This document shows, one piece after another, positions 23,808-33,984 of a stretch of 64,000 nt of DNA (position 1 is the first letter of the stretch; each line of letters begins with the position of its first letter). The notes under the pieces are model-generated. The model was not told the origin of the DNA and made no database searches. It was given only the letters and a program-made list of their open reading frames with translations. The stretch spans positions 54,364,671 to 54,428,670 of the forward strand of contig NW_024609837.1 of assembly GCF_016920785.2 (NCBI RefSeq), written 5' to 3'. The translations under genes and the position numbers were made by a program. The DNA is from Ixodes scapularis (taxonomy: Eukaryota; Arthropoda; Arachnida; Ixodida; Ixodidae).

Positions 23808-23920
23808 AAGCAAAAAGCGCCGAAAAAATACAGGGACACAGACGAAGAAAACAAGACAAGGAGCGCCTTGTCCTGTTTCCCTTCGTCTGTGTCCCTGTAT
23901 TTTTTCGGCGCTTTTTGCTT
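23808..23920. repeat. Near-perfect palindrome (40-base arms)
   Basis: AAGCAAAAAGCGCCGAAAAA and ATACAGGGACACAGACGAAG on the left are exactly mirrored at 23881-23920. The inner part (AACAAGACAAGG, AGCG, CCTTGTCCTGTT) also pairs. The words CTTGTCCTGT and TTCGTCTGTGTCC resemble the 3' tails of the Penelope-like elements in this window. Confidence 0.85.
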
Positions 23921-23923
23921 GCA

Positions 23924-24724
23924 ATGAACCAACTGGCCCAAATCTCCACTTTACTGCAGTATTTTTATGCACAATATACCGTTCTAAACATTTCTGGCCC
24001 CTTCCTTGTTGTCGCACTGCATTATGACGATCTGATGTGCTGCACGTAAAATAGTACTAATACGTAGAAAAAAAAAACTTGTGTCGATCTTTCTGGTAAA
24101 CCCGGAAACACAGAATGTGTCATTGCTTGCATTAGGCATGCGTTATTGTTATTTGCGCTTGGTTACGGAGAGCTTTGTGGGGCTTTGGATGCGTTGAGCA
24201 TACGGCCGCCTCCTCGTGTGCTCAGAGTGTTTATTAAAATCACTAATCCAAGTTTTAATTTATCCAGGAATGGAGTGTCTGATGAGTATCATATGCTTTA
24301 ACTAGAATATTTCACGTGTTCTACAGATCCTTTAATAGGGAATACGAGGGGGTTCAAAATAGAACCGGAATTTGGTAATAAAAAGCATTATTTTTATTTT
24401 CATTGCATATATACCCGTTCCGCGAAGGCAACAGACACGAGACAGGTTTTGAAATAAGCTGCGTCAAGCTAAAATGACACGTTTCAAATTTATGAGCGCA
24501 TCATCGGGTCAAGATACCTCGCTATCTAAAAGCTAAGTTATGATCATAAATGTGCGTTCGGGACACAACGGTGGCTGTTTCAATTTAGCCGCCACTTCTC
24601 TCTTCAACGGCTAACTATTGCTTAGTCAATCCATGGTATCGGTGGTGAACAAGGTGTTAAACTGGGCGAGTTGGTAAAAGTTTGACATGGGTGGGTGTAA
24701 CAGCTTCAAAATCGAGGACGAAAA
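23924..24724. other. Intergenic, AT-rich
   Basis: Downstream of TANGO2. At 24342-24380 the sequence ATACGAGGGGGTTCAAAATA and GAACCGG resembles a mariner-type terminus. The opposite end is not seen, so this is weak. Confidence 0.35.
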
Positions 24725-25413
24725 AGGAAAAGACACGACAGGACAACAGCTGTACTCGCAACTGAAATGCTTTATTTGAAAAGGAAAAGAAAACATACGT
24801 CAGTACCAGATAACACAGTGTGTGATCAAACAATACGCCACACAAAAGGTACGAGTCATCAAAATAGGTTCACTAGACACAACTTATGCCAGTCATCGTC
24901 TGGCGCAAAAAGGACAGCTCTTTATCACACAAGGCCAACCGACGGCTCATTCACACATCTTTCTTCTGAGCACGGAATATAAAAAGCCTCAATAATTTTG
25001 CAAGTGACCCTCTCTCTATTCCTCCCTTCAACCGTCACCTCGTCAAAGGCCGGCTGACACGTGCAGTCTCTGCAATGCAAAGGTAGGAGACCCCCCATCG
25101 TGGCCCTCACTCTCAGCGAGTAAGCATGCTCCCGGAGCCTATCGTTAAGGCACCTCCCTGTCTGGCCTATGTAGAATTTACCAGATGACAGGGGTATCTT
25201 GTACACCACACTCGAGACACATGACACAAAAGGCTTTGCGTGTCTTTTGGTACACTTCGCCCTCATCCGATTTTCGGCTTTGGGGCCGCCCTTGCACAAA
25301 TCTGGCTCATTTTTTAAGGGCCCGAGAACACCGTGAGTCAGCTTTTGGCGAGCACTTCGAAAATGGTAATAGTCTTCCTTTCTTCTTCCTGTTTTGACCC
25401 CAGTAGGACGCAT
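24725..25413 (-). mobile_element. Penelope-like element 1: GIY-YIG end and 3' tail
   Basis: The minus-strand frame 25413-24925 encodes the C-terminus of a Penelope-like protein: a linker, then a GIY-YIG nuclease with VVYKIPLSSGKFYIGQTGRC and LNDRLREHAYSL, and a later Glu in IIEAFYIP. In intact elements this domain follows a reverse transcriptase and nicks the target for priming. The RT is absent here (5' truncation). The stop at about 24925 is followed by a tail with AAATAAAGCATTTCAGTTGC and TGTCCTGTCGTGTC on the minus strand. The same tail words end the copies at 36.3 and 51.0 kb. Confidence 0.82.
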
Positions 25414-25949
25414 CCTATCTCAAGCAGTGGATGGTGGCTGACGTAGACTTAATATTCTGAGCATGAGGGGAGAGTGAAATTCGTGAGTGGGGCCATAGCG
25501 CGGCTTACTTAGTACTCTGCCCTTCGCTGCCCGTGGCACCAGCGGACGTCTATTTGGAAAACACCGGAGTAAACGGCAGTCGGTTCGTGCTCCGTGCGTT
25601 TTTGAACGGCACCAAGAAAGGTACACACGACAAACGTGCGTTTACATTTCCTTGTTTTAACCGACGTTCTAATTAATTGTTGCTATGAATGTCCTTTTTT
25701 TCGATTACTCATATTTATATCCTAGAAACTGTTTTTTTAGTCACCAACGCCTCAACCGAGGCTCGACCTGTTCAGAACCAAAGGAAGAAGAGTATCGAGT
25801 CAAACCTTATTTATTATTTAATTATCACCTTACTGTTACAACAATGTCTGACAATGTATGCCGGTATGGTAAGATGTACATAAATCAATTCTTATTCTAG
25901 TTTTGGCTAGATGTATGACGACTTCTACAGCTTCGCGATTTCGACAATG
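25414..25949. other. Unassigned interval
   Basis: No recognisable domain, repeat end or splice-bounded exon. Confidence 0.35.
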
Positions 25950-26077
25950 GAGAATTTTAGTAGATCGGTCCGATGACTCCGATAACGATACCCGATGCGC
26001 TGCCGCCGCTTTTGCGCATTCATCATATATCGTTATCGGGGGCATCGGAGGTATCAAAACGATCTACTAAAACTCTC
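25950..26077. repeat. Foldback element, 128 bp
   Basis: Ends are GAGAATTTTAGTAGATCG (25950-25967) and CGATCTACTAAAACTCTC (26060-26077), with further inner pairing of CCGATGACTCCGATAACGAT against ATCGTTATCGGGGGCATCGG. It lies just before the hAT remnant. Confidence 0.75.
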
Positions 26078-26084
26078 GAATATC

Positions 26085-26352
26085 AGGCAACGGCAGCAAC
26101 GAGGAAGCTTTGCTCTATCTTCGAGATAAATATAGTACTTCCCTTGCTTCGCTAAAGAAGCTCAATGAAGAACACGAAGCATTCGTGAGGCACAACATGG
26201 CACTCCCATCCAGTGCCTCAGTTCAAAAGGTGTTCAGCGTAGCAGCCGACATCTTCACAAAGAAATAACGCAAAATGTCTGACGAGACTTTCGAGAGCCA
26301 GATGTTGCTCAAAATACTCAATGTCATTAAATGGAACAGGTTGCAACAATAA
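26085..26352 (+). pseudogene. hAT transposase C-terminal remnant
   Basis: The frame encodes ALPSSASVQKVFSVAADIFT, followed after an in-frame TAA (26266-26268) by MSDETFESQMLLKILNVIKW, ending with TAA at 26350. This is the pattern of the hAT dimerisation region (LP-S-A--ER-FS----...R--L----...LL). Only about 85 codons remain and the internal stop makes it non-functional. After it, 26400-26520 is rich in GTAATTGTAAT words, as at the 3' end of some hAT elements. Confidence 0.75.
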
Positions 26353-26566
26353 GAACTTGAATAACTCTCTTCCCTTTGTTTCTTACTTGAAGACAATATT
26401 CTCGAAAGTAACGGATTACTTTTTGGGGTAAAGGTTACTTACTTCTATGGGAGGGTAATTGTAATTGTAATAAATTACATTTTAGCTTTGAGTAATTGTA
26501 AATGTAATTCCTTAGTATTTTTCAGTAACGTCTACAAGTCTGCCCACAGCCATCCGGTCTCCCCAC

Positions 26567-26822
26567 TGTAGACTTCCCACAAGTAAGCGACCCCTTAAAG
26601 AAAAGAAAAAAAGACGACGACGAGACCTCGTGAGCCGGAGCACTGTGTGTGCACGAGCACGTGTGAGACTGGAATGCCTGTGTGGCGATCGTGACCGACG
26701 AAACCACAGCCTGTGTGGCCACTCCAACCGCTTAAGTATTAAAACGTTCCTTTTATCTTCTTTCTACTAATGCGAGTACCCTTTTTCTACCTTCTGATCT
26801 GAACGAAGACCAGAAGTTAACA
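26567..26822 (+). repeat. 5' LTR
   Basis: 256 bases, TGTAGA...TTAACA. It matches 32257-32510 almost base for base, including the segment GACGACGACGAGACCTCGTG. A primer-binding site should follow within a few bases, but I could not assign the tRNA. Confidence 0.9.
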
Positions 26823-26895
26823 TCTCATAAGTGGGATATGGATCGATGACTGCCCGGAAGTACAACGAGCTTCACGCTGTTTGACTAAATCGAAG

Positions 26896-28926
26896 ATGAA
26901 CAAGGACAAGCTTCCACACACGACCAGCTCAACCGAAGCCACCGATCAAGGCGAAGGAGTCTCCGTGCGTGAACTCCTTAACGTGATCATGGAAAAAGAT
27001 CGTCTGCTAAAGGACTTATTGGAACGCCTGATTTCGACTACAGCAACAACATCATCAGCGGCGGTGGAATCGCAAGGCGTGACGACATTCCAAGTAATGC
27101 CCGACCTGAGTAAAAGCATTTCGAAATTTGACGGCAGTGAGGACGCAGCATCAGCTCGTGAATGGGTGGAGAACCTGCGGCGAACGGCGACGCTCCATAA
27201 ATGGCCGTCATCATTTCTGCTCGAGAGCGCCAAGTCCCACATCACGGGAGCCGCCAAGGATTGGCTACGCTCACGCAGCGTTGACATCACCTCGTGGGAA
27301 GAGTTCAAGGACCAATTTCGCCGAACCTTTGTCAGTCAGACGCGTGCAGCGGAACGCTGGAGAAGGATGCAGGATCGCGTCCAGCAGCGGAGCGAAAGTA
27401 CAACGGCCTACTTACACTCTAAAGTTCGTTTGTGCAAGGAGGCGGGACTTGACTTTTGCGATACGCGGGAGCAAGTTATCATGGGCCTGCGTTCAAGACA
27501 ATTGAGTACGATGCTGTTGGGAAAAACCCATGACGACGATGACGACCTTCTGCACGATATCCAAGAATTTGAGAGGATCGAACGCGAAAGGCAAGAACGT
27601 TTTGGTGGTCCCCGTGACAAGAAGAGCATGACCGATGCGGCCAGTATCCAAGACCCAGGTGCGAAATTTGCAAGAAAAACTGGCGATGCAAGGAACACCA
27701 CTGACAAACGGCCGCCACTCTCGAATGAAAGAGAACGAAAATGTTACAACTGCAACCAGTATGGCCACTTGGCACGGGACTGCCCCCAGCCTAAGCGACC
27801 CTTGAAGTGCCTGCGCTGCAACGGAACTGACCATACCCAACGTCATTGCAGAGAGGTGGCACAACCAGAGCGTAACGAGGCAAACACAGTGAGTGAACCA
27901 TCGAATGAAACAGTGAGAGTTGGTGTTTTGCTGAAGCAAGTCATGCTAAATGACAAGTTCCCCCTCATTGGACTCATTGACACGGGCAGCTCCGGCTGTT
28001 TACTTCGTGCGTCAGCGGCAGCTCGATGTGGCACAGAGCTTGTTCAGGAGTCAACACCGTTGTATGGTTTTGGAAACAGCAGCGTGCCTGTGTCTAGGAG
28101 CATTGGAGGATGCAAGGCTGACATAAAGATCGATGGTGTCCTAGCGAAGGATGTTCCAATTCTTGTTGTCCCGGATGAAGCCCAGGCGGTGGACCTATTG
28201 GTTGGACAAACGTTTACTGAACTGCCCTACTTGACATATGCAAGAGTTGGAGGCAGTTTTCGATTCTGGCACCTAAGCGACTGCCCGTTTGCGCACTTAG
28301 AACCGCTTGAGCTCCACCAAAAACTACAACGGAAAGCAAGGGAGGAGGTCATTCTCCAGAAAGACTCGGTCAATTGGATAACTCTGACGGCAGACGAAAG
28401 GGTCACAGGCCCTGTCATTTACAGACACTGCGGGACGGACATTATAATTGACATGACTCTCGGTGAGGTAACGATACCTATGTATCCTGCAAGTAATGGT
28501 GATATCGTCATCAGGAAGAGACAACCACTTGGGCGAGCCAAGCAATTTGAAATCTTGCAGGTTGACATCAAGGACACTTCTGAAGTTCACACCGGTGGCA
28601 AGCAAGATAAGGCGAGCGAGATCGAGCGACGACCCATCCAGGGGACAGAAGTTAACATTGGACCTGCAGTAACCAAGGTGCAACAGTCTGAACTAGTAGA
28701 ACTGTTGAACGAATTCAGAGAGTGCTTTGCAATGACGCCAAGTGAATTGGGTTGCACATCAGTCGTGGAGATGGACATTGTGGAGACTCCGGGTAGCACC
28801 CCTTTTGCTGTGCGGCCATATCGTACAAACGCCGAAGGACGGGAAACAATACGGAAGATTGTTAAGGAGTGGAAAGATCTCGGTGTGGCTACCGAGACAA
28901 CATCCGATTATGCTAGCCCTGTGCTA
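26896..28926 (+). CDS. Gypsy Gag-protease-RT N-terminal part
   Basis: The first ATG in frame is 26896; the frame is open from slightly upstream. The Gag region includes AREWVENLRRTATLHKWP and TITGAAKDWL-like capsid motifs, then two zinc knuckles: CYNCNQYGHLARDC (near residue 290) and CLRCNGTDHTQRHC. An aspartic protease follows with the LIDTGSSG active site near residue 365. The last part is the start of RT (VRPYRTNAEGRETI... then TSDYASPVL). The frame is cut at 28926 by the MITE and would stop two bases later. Codon use differs from the AT-rich flanks. Confidence 0.9.
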
Positions 28927-29581
28927 TAGTCGGTTGCAAGCTAAGAACAATCTTTTAGCTCCACCCACAAGCGCATTGCGCCCATCTGAAGTGCCTCCAC
29001 CGTCGAGAAAGTAGTTCGCTAGCAACGTTGCTTTTTCTTCCTCCAGGAAACGTGTCTTAAACTACTACAATATTTATTTAATTCATTCAGGACATTTAAA
29101 TAAGTTAGAATACGTTTTTTGTCAACGAAATAGCTGTTTAGTAAAGAAAGAAAGTCATGTGCAATGTACCGTCTTCCCAATTCATTTTCTGTCCAAGATA
29201 CTATCTAACATACCGTCTTCCAGCTCTCAGCAGTGCTAAGCCTTGCGCCCGCTTCAAAATTTTCGTTGGCGATAGCGTCGCTGGATTCTCACGTTGTCGC
29301 GCAAAAACTGCTGCAAACGCAAGCCGATACCATTAAGATTTCGTGGCGTAACCTCGGGCACGTAAAACACGGTGCAAAAAAGCAGAATAATTGTCACGAG
29401 AAACTAGCGTCGCGTTGCTAAGGCCAGCAGCCATGTTGAGCTTTTTTTTTCTTTTCAAAAGGATCGCGATTGGTCCACGGAATCGTGACGTCATGAAAAC
29501 GATTGGCTGGCGTTTCTCGGCGTAGGATTACATTTTCCTCTGAGAGGCATTTCCGGTTTTTTCTTAGCTTGCAACCGACTA
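28927..29581. mobile_element. TA-flanked MITE inside Gypsy RT, 655 bp
   Basis: Termini are TAGTCGGTTGCAAGCTAAGA at the left and its reverse complement at the right, identical over at least 20 bases. TA dinucleotides flank it at 28925-28926 and 29582-29583. The RT reading frame resumes directly after the element if one TA is counted as the target duplication, which fixes both ends precisely. Non-coding interior. TA duplication and TIRs fit a Tc1/mariner-type non-autonomous element. Confidence 0.9.
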
Positions 29582-29583
29582 TA

Positions 29584-30991
29584 GTAGTTGACAAGAAAAA
29601 TGGAGAAAAGCGGATGGTGGTCGACTACAGGAGACTGAACCCCCAGACAGTGAAGGAGAAGTACCCTCTACCCAACATCGATGACCAGTTCGAAGGACTT
29701 GCTGGAGCGACGCTCTACACGGTCTTGGATCTTGCACATGGATACCTGCAAGTGCCTCTAACGGAAGAGGCTAAGCGTAAGACTGCATTCATCACGCCAG
29801 ATGAAACAGGCCAGTTCGAAAGAATGATGTTTGGCCTCACGAATGCACCAGCTGTCTTCCAACGCCTTATGAACCGTGTCTTAGGGCCGTTAAGGGGACG
29901 AGTGGTTATGTGCTACTTAGATGATGTTCTCATACCAGCGCGAGACTGGAGCGATATGATCCACCGGCTACGACAAGTTTTGCAAGCTATTAAGGATGCA
30001 AATTTGACCCTGCGCCTCAGCAAATGTGCGTTCGCCAAAGATAGCGTGGACTTTTTGGGGTTCCGCTCGAGCGGAGGGCAGATGCAGCCAGGAGAGGCCA
30101 AGATGAATGCAATCGCCCAGTTTCCGATTCCTCGGGATGCGCATGACGTAAGGCGATTCTTGGGACTGAGTGGATTTTTTCGGAAATTCGTCCCTAAATA
30201 TGCTCTGATCGCCGAACCATTGACAAGACTTACAAAGAAAGATGCTGTTTTTGAGTGGGAAACAGAGCAAGAAAACAGCTTCCAAGACCTGAAAGGACGC
30301 CTCACGTCGAAGCCTGTGCTGCAGCTTTTTGACCCTAAGGCAGAGAGTGAATTGCATACAGACGCTAGTTCGAAGGGGCTGGCAGGAATGTTGCTCCAAC
30401 GAAAGGACAATAAGTGGCATCTTGTCTACTGTGTGAGCAAAAAGACAACTGAGGCTGAGAGCAAGTATCATTCAACGAGACTTGAACTCATGGCCATTGT
30501 TTGGTCAGTGGATCGACTGAGATCCCTCCTCTTGGGCATTCACTTCACGGTAGTTACGGACTGCCAAGCGCTCGTCTACTTGAATGCCCAGCGAACTCAG
30601 AAGCCTCAAATCGCGCGTTGGTATGACCTCATACAGGAATTTGACTTCACGATAAGGCACCGACCTGGTACCCAGATGTTGCATGTTGACTCACTGAGTC
30701 GGCAGCCCGTGGAAGGCTCGAGCGACACCATGGATGATCTTCTGGAAGGGCGCTTCGAAGAGTGCCTGACTTGCAGTCTGGAGGATCAGATACTAGCCAT
30801 GCAAAGAGGAGACGAGGAGTTGCGCCAGCTGTTTGAGATACTGGAAAAACCGGAAGACCTCCGTACTAAGGAGGACAAGAGTAAAGCCAAGGACTATGCC
30901 CTCAGGGATGGCAAGCTCATGCACACCATTGATCAGGACAAACAGCGATCAATGAAGTTTGTGCTGCCAAAGGCAATGCGTAAAGCGGTAG
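29584..30991 (+). CDS. Gypsy RT core and RNase H (pol, middle part)
   Basis: RT motifs in order: MVVDYRRLNPQT, YTVLDLAHGYLQVPL, FGLTNAPAVFQRLM and the catalytic CYLDDVLIPA (near 29921). Then comes an RNase H-like domain with LHTDASSKGLAGMLLQ, TRLELMAIVWSV and VTDCQALVYL, and a tether ending HVDSLSRQPV. All are intact. The frame is broken around 30990, where the integrase zinc-binding region continues in another frame. Confidence 0.9.
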
Positions 30992-31573
30992 GTGGTACAG
31001 TGCCACGATCTTTTAGGGCATTTTTCGGTGGACAGAACGGTCGCAAAGCTTCAGGAAACATTTTGGTTTCCTCGGATGCGCAACTATGTGCGCAAGCACA
31101 TCTCGCAATGCTTTGAATGCATTTTCAACAAGGTCCCTGGTGGAAGAAAGGAAAGACTTCTGAATCCCATCCCTCCTGGCAAGCGTCCCTTCGAGACAGT
31201 GCACCTTGACCATATGGGACCGTTTGTTCAAAGCAAGAAGCGCAACCAGCACCTCCTGGTTATGGTCGACAACTTAACAAAGTTTGTGCGACTTTTTGCT
31301 ACTCGAGACACGTCAGCCAAGCATGTGCTGTGTGCGATGGAGGAATTCATACTTGAAAGAGGTCTGCCTAAAACCATCATCACAGACAGAGGAAGCTGCT
31401 TTACATCGAGAGCGTTCGAAGAGTTCTGCACAACACGCACCATACAACACGTGCTCAACTCCTCGCGACACTCCCAGGCCAACGGCCAAGTCGAGCGAGT
31501 AAACCGAACAGTGCTGCCTGTCATCACAACAGCCATGAAAGATCCCGACCACCGAGACTGGGACGTTAAACGT
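30992..31573 (+). CDS. Gypsy integrase, zinc-binding and catalytic core
   Basis: The first part is an HHCC zinc-binding region (CHDLLGHFSVDRTVAKLQ, then CFEC after YVRKHISQ). The core has FETVHLDHMGPF (first Asp), TIITDRGSCFTSRAFEEF (second Asp) and HSQANGQVERVNRT (Glu). All three acidic residues are present. The frame ends at a stop made by a tandem GTTAAAC duplication near 31563-31576. Confidence 0.85.
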
Positions 31574-31576
31574 TAA

Positions 31577-32153
31577 ACACGCAGAGTGCAGCCTGAACAA
31601 TGCTGTGAACAAGACAACAGGGAAGACACCATTCGAACTTCTTCATGGATACAAGCCAAGCTTCTACGGAATTGCGCTACAGGAGCTAGCATTGGATGAT
31701 GAGGCCACATGGAAGGATCCTAGCGAGCTGCGAGTACGTGTAAGACAACGGTTGCTGGAGGAACAGGAAAGAAGCAAGCAGACGTATGATCGTCGGCACT
31801 ACCCAGCAAAGCTGTACGATGTGGGAGAAGTTGTATTTGTGAGGAGAGCAACACAACATACCGGAAACCCAACGAAGACACAACCCAAGTACCGAGGACC
31901 CCTGGTTGTCACCCAGGTGCTGCCCGCAGATACCTATCGAGTGGCGGAGCTCGATCAAAGTTCTGGGAACCGGTTCGCAACGACGGCACACGTCTCCCAG
32001 TTAAAAGGATGGTCAACGACGACGGCAGCGTCCTACCTCGACGACGACGTCGCCTCCGAAGATTCGGGAGACGAGCAAGAGGGGCTCCCAGCAGCTAGAA
32101 GACCTTCGAGAAAACGCACGCTGCCTGCTAGACTGCGAGACTGTTTAATGTGA
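31577..32153 (+). CDS. Gypsy integrase C-terminal part
   Basis: After the frame change the sequence continues with NKTTGKTPFELLHGYKPSF, a standard integrase motif, then a basic C-terminal region with YDVGEVVFVRR and YRGPLVVTQVLPADTYRV, which resembles a GPY/F module. It ends at TGA 32151-32153. The tail is rich in Asp, Glu, Arg and Ser. Confidence 0.82.
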
Positions 32154-32256
32154 AGTCGTTCAGTAATTTTTCCTTTCGTGTGTGCTCATCTATTACTTTA
32201 ATATTTGTGTGTGTCTTCAAACTTAACGAGGACGTTAAGGCTCCAGGACGGCCGAG

Positions 32257-32510
32257 TGTAGACTTCCCACAAGTAAGCGACCCCTTAAAGAAAAAAAAAA
32301 GACGACGACGAGACCTCGTGAGCCGGAGCACTGTGTGTGCACGAGCACGTGTGAGACTGGAATGCCTGTGTGGCGATCGTGACCGACGAAACCACAGCCT
32401 GTGTGGCCACTCCAACCGCTTAAGTAGTAAAACGTTCCTTTTATCTTCTTTCTACTAATGCGAGTACCCTTTTTCTACCTTCTGATCTGAACGAAGACCA
32501 GAAGTTAACA
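32257..32510 (+). repeat. 3' LTR
   Basis: 254 bases. It differs from the 5' LTR mainly by a shorter A run after AAAG. A weak purine-rich stretch (CAGGACGGCCGAG) precedes it. Confidence 0.9.
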
Positions 32511-32514
32511 CCAC

Positions 32515-32771
32515 TACCCCAACCTTCCTCCTCCACACTGGCGGGTGTGGCTGGCCTCGGCGGCTCACGTCGATCAGCTGGCTCTTGTCCGCTTAGCTGA
32601 TGAGCACCTCTAGTGTCTTTATTTGACCAAAAATAGTCCTTTCTTACTCTCTCTAACCACGCGCTCATCAGAATATGAGCACGCGGCGTGGCGCTCGCGC
32701 TTCAAACAAAAAGTAAACGTAAATAATAAAAAAAAAGTGAAAGCCGCTTACAACTCCCTGTAACGCCGAAT
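32515..32771. other. Unassigned interval
   Basis: Short interval between the Gypsy element and the TIR element. No feature is recognised. Confidence 0.4.
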
Positions 32772-32869
32772 TAGAGCGCAGCTCTTGAGGAGGAGGAGGG
32801 AGGGGCACTGGGGGGGGGGGGTTAAACTAACCAGGGGGTCACGTGACCTTGGGGGTCACATGACCCCCA

Positions 32870-33400
32870 ATGCCGATGATGTCATCACTGACGTCACTGA
32901 TGACGTCATCAGTGACGATGACGATGCGGGTACCGATGACGTCATTAGTGACGTCACTGATGACTTCACCAGTGATGATGACGATGACGATGCGAATGTC
33001 GGTGACGTCATCAGTGACGTCGCTGATGACGTCATCAGTGATGATGACGATGCGGATGTCGGTAACGTCATCAGTGATGATGACGATGACGATGCGGATG
33101 CCGGTGACGTCATCAGTGATGATGACGATGACGATGCGGATGCCGGTGACGTCATCAGTGATGATGACGATGACGATGTGAATGCCAGTGACGACATCAG
33201 TGACGTCACTGATGACGTCATCAGTGATGATGACGATGACGATGCGGATGTCGGTAACGTCATCGGTGATGATGACGATGCGGATGCCGGTGACGTCATC
33301 AGTGATGATGACGATGACGATGTGGATGCCGGTGACGTCATCAGTGATGATGACGATGTGGATGCCGGTGACGTCATCAGTGACGATGACGTCATCGGGG
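32870..33400. repeat. 42-bp tandem array with 14 TGACGTCA octamers
   Basis: The unit is near GATGCGGATGCCGGTGACGT followed by CATCAGTGATGATGACGATG AC, with variants. By my count it holds 14 exact TGACGTCA palindromes, the CRE/ATF site. In one frame the unit reads DADAGDVISDDDDD. Confidence 0.85.
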
Positions 33401-33420
33401 GGTCACGCGACATCGGCGGG

Positions 33421-33494
33421 GGTCACGTGACCTCGAGGAGGGGGTCACGTGACCTCAGGGGAGTCACGTGACCTCGGGGGGTCACGTGACCCCG
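33421..33494. promoter_or_regulatory. Cluster of GTCACGTGAC palindromes
   Basis: Four copies of the 10-base palindrome GTCACGTGAC in 74 bases, plus one at about 32837. This is an E-box (CACGTG) with the flanks preferred by MiT/TFE and USF-type bHLH-ZIP factors. Whether anything binds is unknown. Confidence 0.5.
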
Positions 33495-33595
33495 GTGTGG
33501 GACATTTCCCATGATGCACCGCGCGGTTACGCCGACGGCGACGGCGACGGCGACGCCGCTCAAGCCGGAAACGGGCCTCTAAGAGCTGCGCTCTA

Positions 33596-33984
33596 AAAAT
33601 TAAGTTATTTTCAATCACTCTCCCGGGGACCACTAAACTACACGATCGCCAATAGACCTATAGGAAATATTCACGGGACGCCATATTTGAGGGCGATGTT
33701 TAGAGCGCATGCTCAGAACGAGCTCACATTAATAGCCTGCTAAGACCGGCAACCTTGATGGTGCTAAATGCACGCTCCAAAAGGACTGCGGAAGCTCGCC
33801 GTCAGCACGCGCTCAGCAGCAACGCACACGGATATGGCCGACAGTGAATACTCACTATGGCGGCATCACGCATGTGCCAAATGCTTAGTGAGATCGGTCT
33901 ACCTTAGGACCCCCAACACTGAATGCCACAGGGGTGGGAAGTCCTTTTTTCTGCCCTTTAAAATATGGCCATGGTCGAGCTTGC
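33596..33984. other. Unassigned interval
   Basis: No domain or repeat end is recognised. It may include the decayed 5' part of the LINE that follows. Confidence 0.35.

Larger units (their letters stand above)
26567..32510 (+). mobile_element. Gypsy-type LTR retrotransposon (defective)
   Basis: A full-length element of about 5.3 kb plus a 655-bp insertion. Two LTRs of about 255 bases start TGTAGACTTCCCAC and end GAAGTTAACA. They differ by only a few bases, mainly a short A-run indel, so insertion was fairly recent. Direct flanks CCAC (26563-26566 and 32511-32514) are the target duplication. Gene order is Gag, protease, RT, RNase H, integrase, which defines Ty3/Gypsy. No envelope frame follows the integrase. 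Three lesions make this copy inactive: a MITE in RT at 28927-29581, a frame change near 30990, and a 7-base tandem duplication near 31570. Confidence 0.92.
32772..33595. mobile_element. TIR element, copy 2, with CRE-octamer array
   Basis: Bounded by TAGAGCGCAGCTCTT (32772-32786) and AAGAGCTGCGCTCTA (33581-33595), which are exact reverse complements. Each terminus is itself a small hairpin (AGAGC, GCA, GCTCT). Inside are a purine-rich start, GTCACGTGAC palindromes on both sides of a large tandem array (32870-33400), and a (GACGGC)n patch near the right end. The long Asp-rich open frame across the array is most simply explained by the repeat. No transposase is present. A target duplication is not clear here. 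Confidence 0.75.

Noticed and set aside
30992..31116. Overlapping extension of the RT-RNase H frame beyond 30991 as real coding
   Set aside because: After the frame change the integrase zinc-binding motif is in the other frame; the extension shows no family similarity.
32785..33471. 228-codon Asp-rich open frame as a calcium-binding or acidic nuclear protein
   Set aside because: It is produced by the 42-bp tandem array inside a TIR element. The opposite strand and other frames are equally open, and nothing suggests expression.
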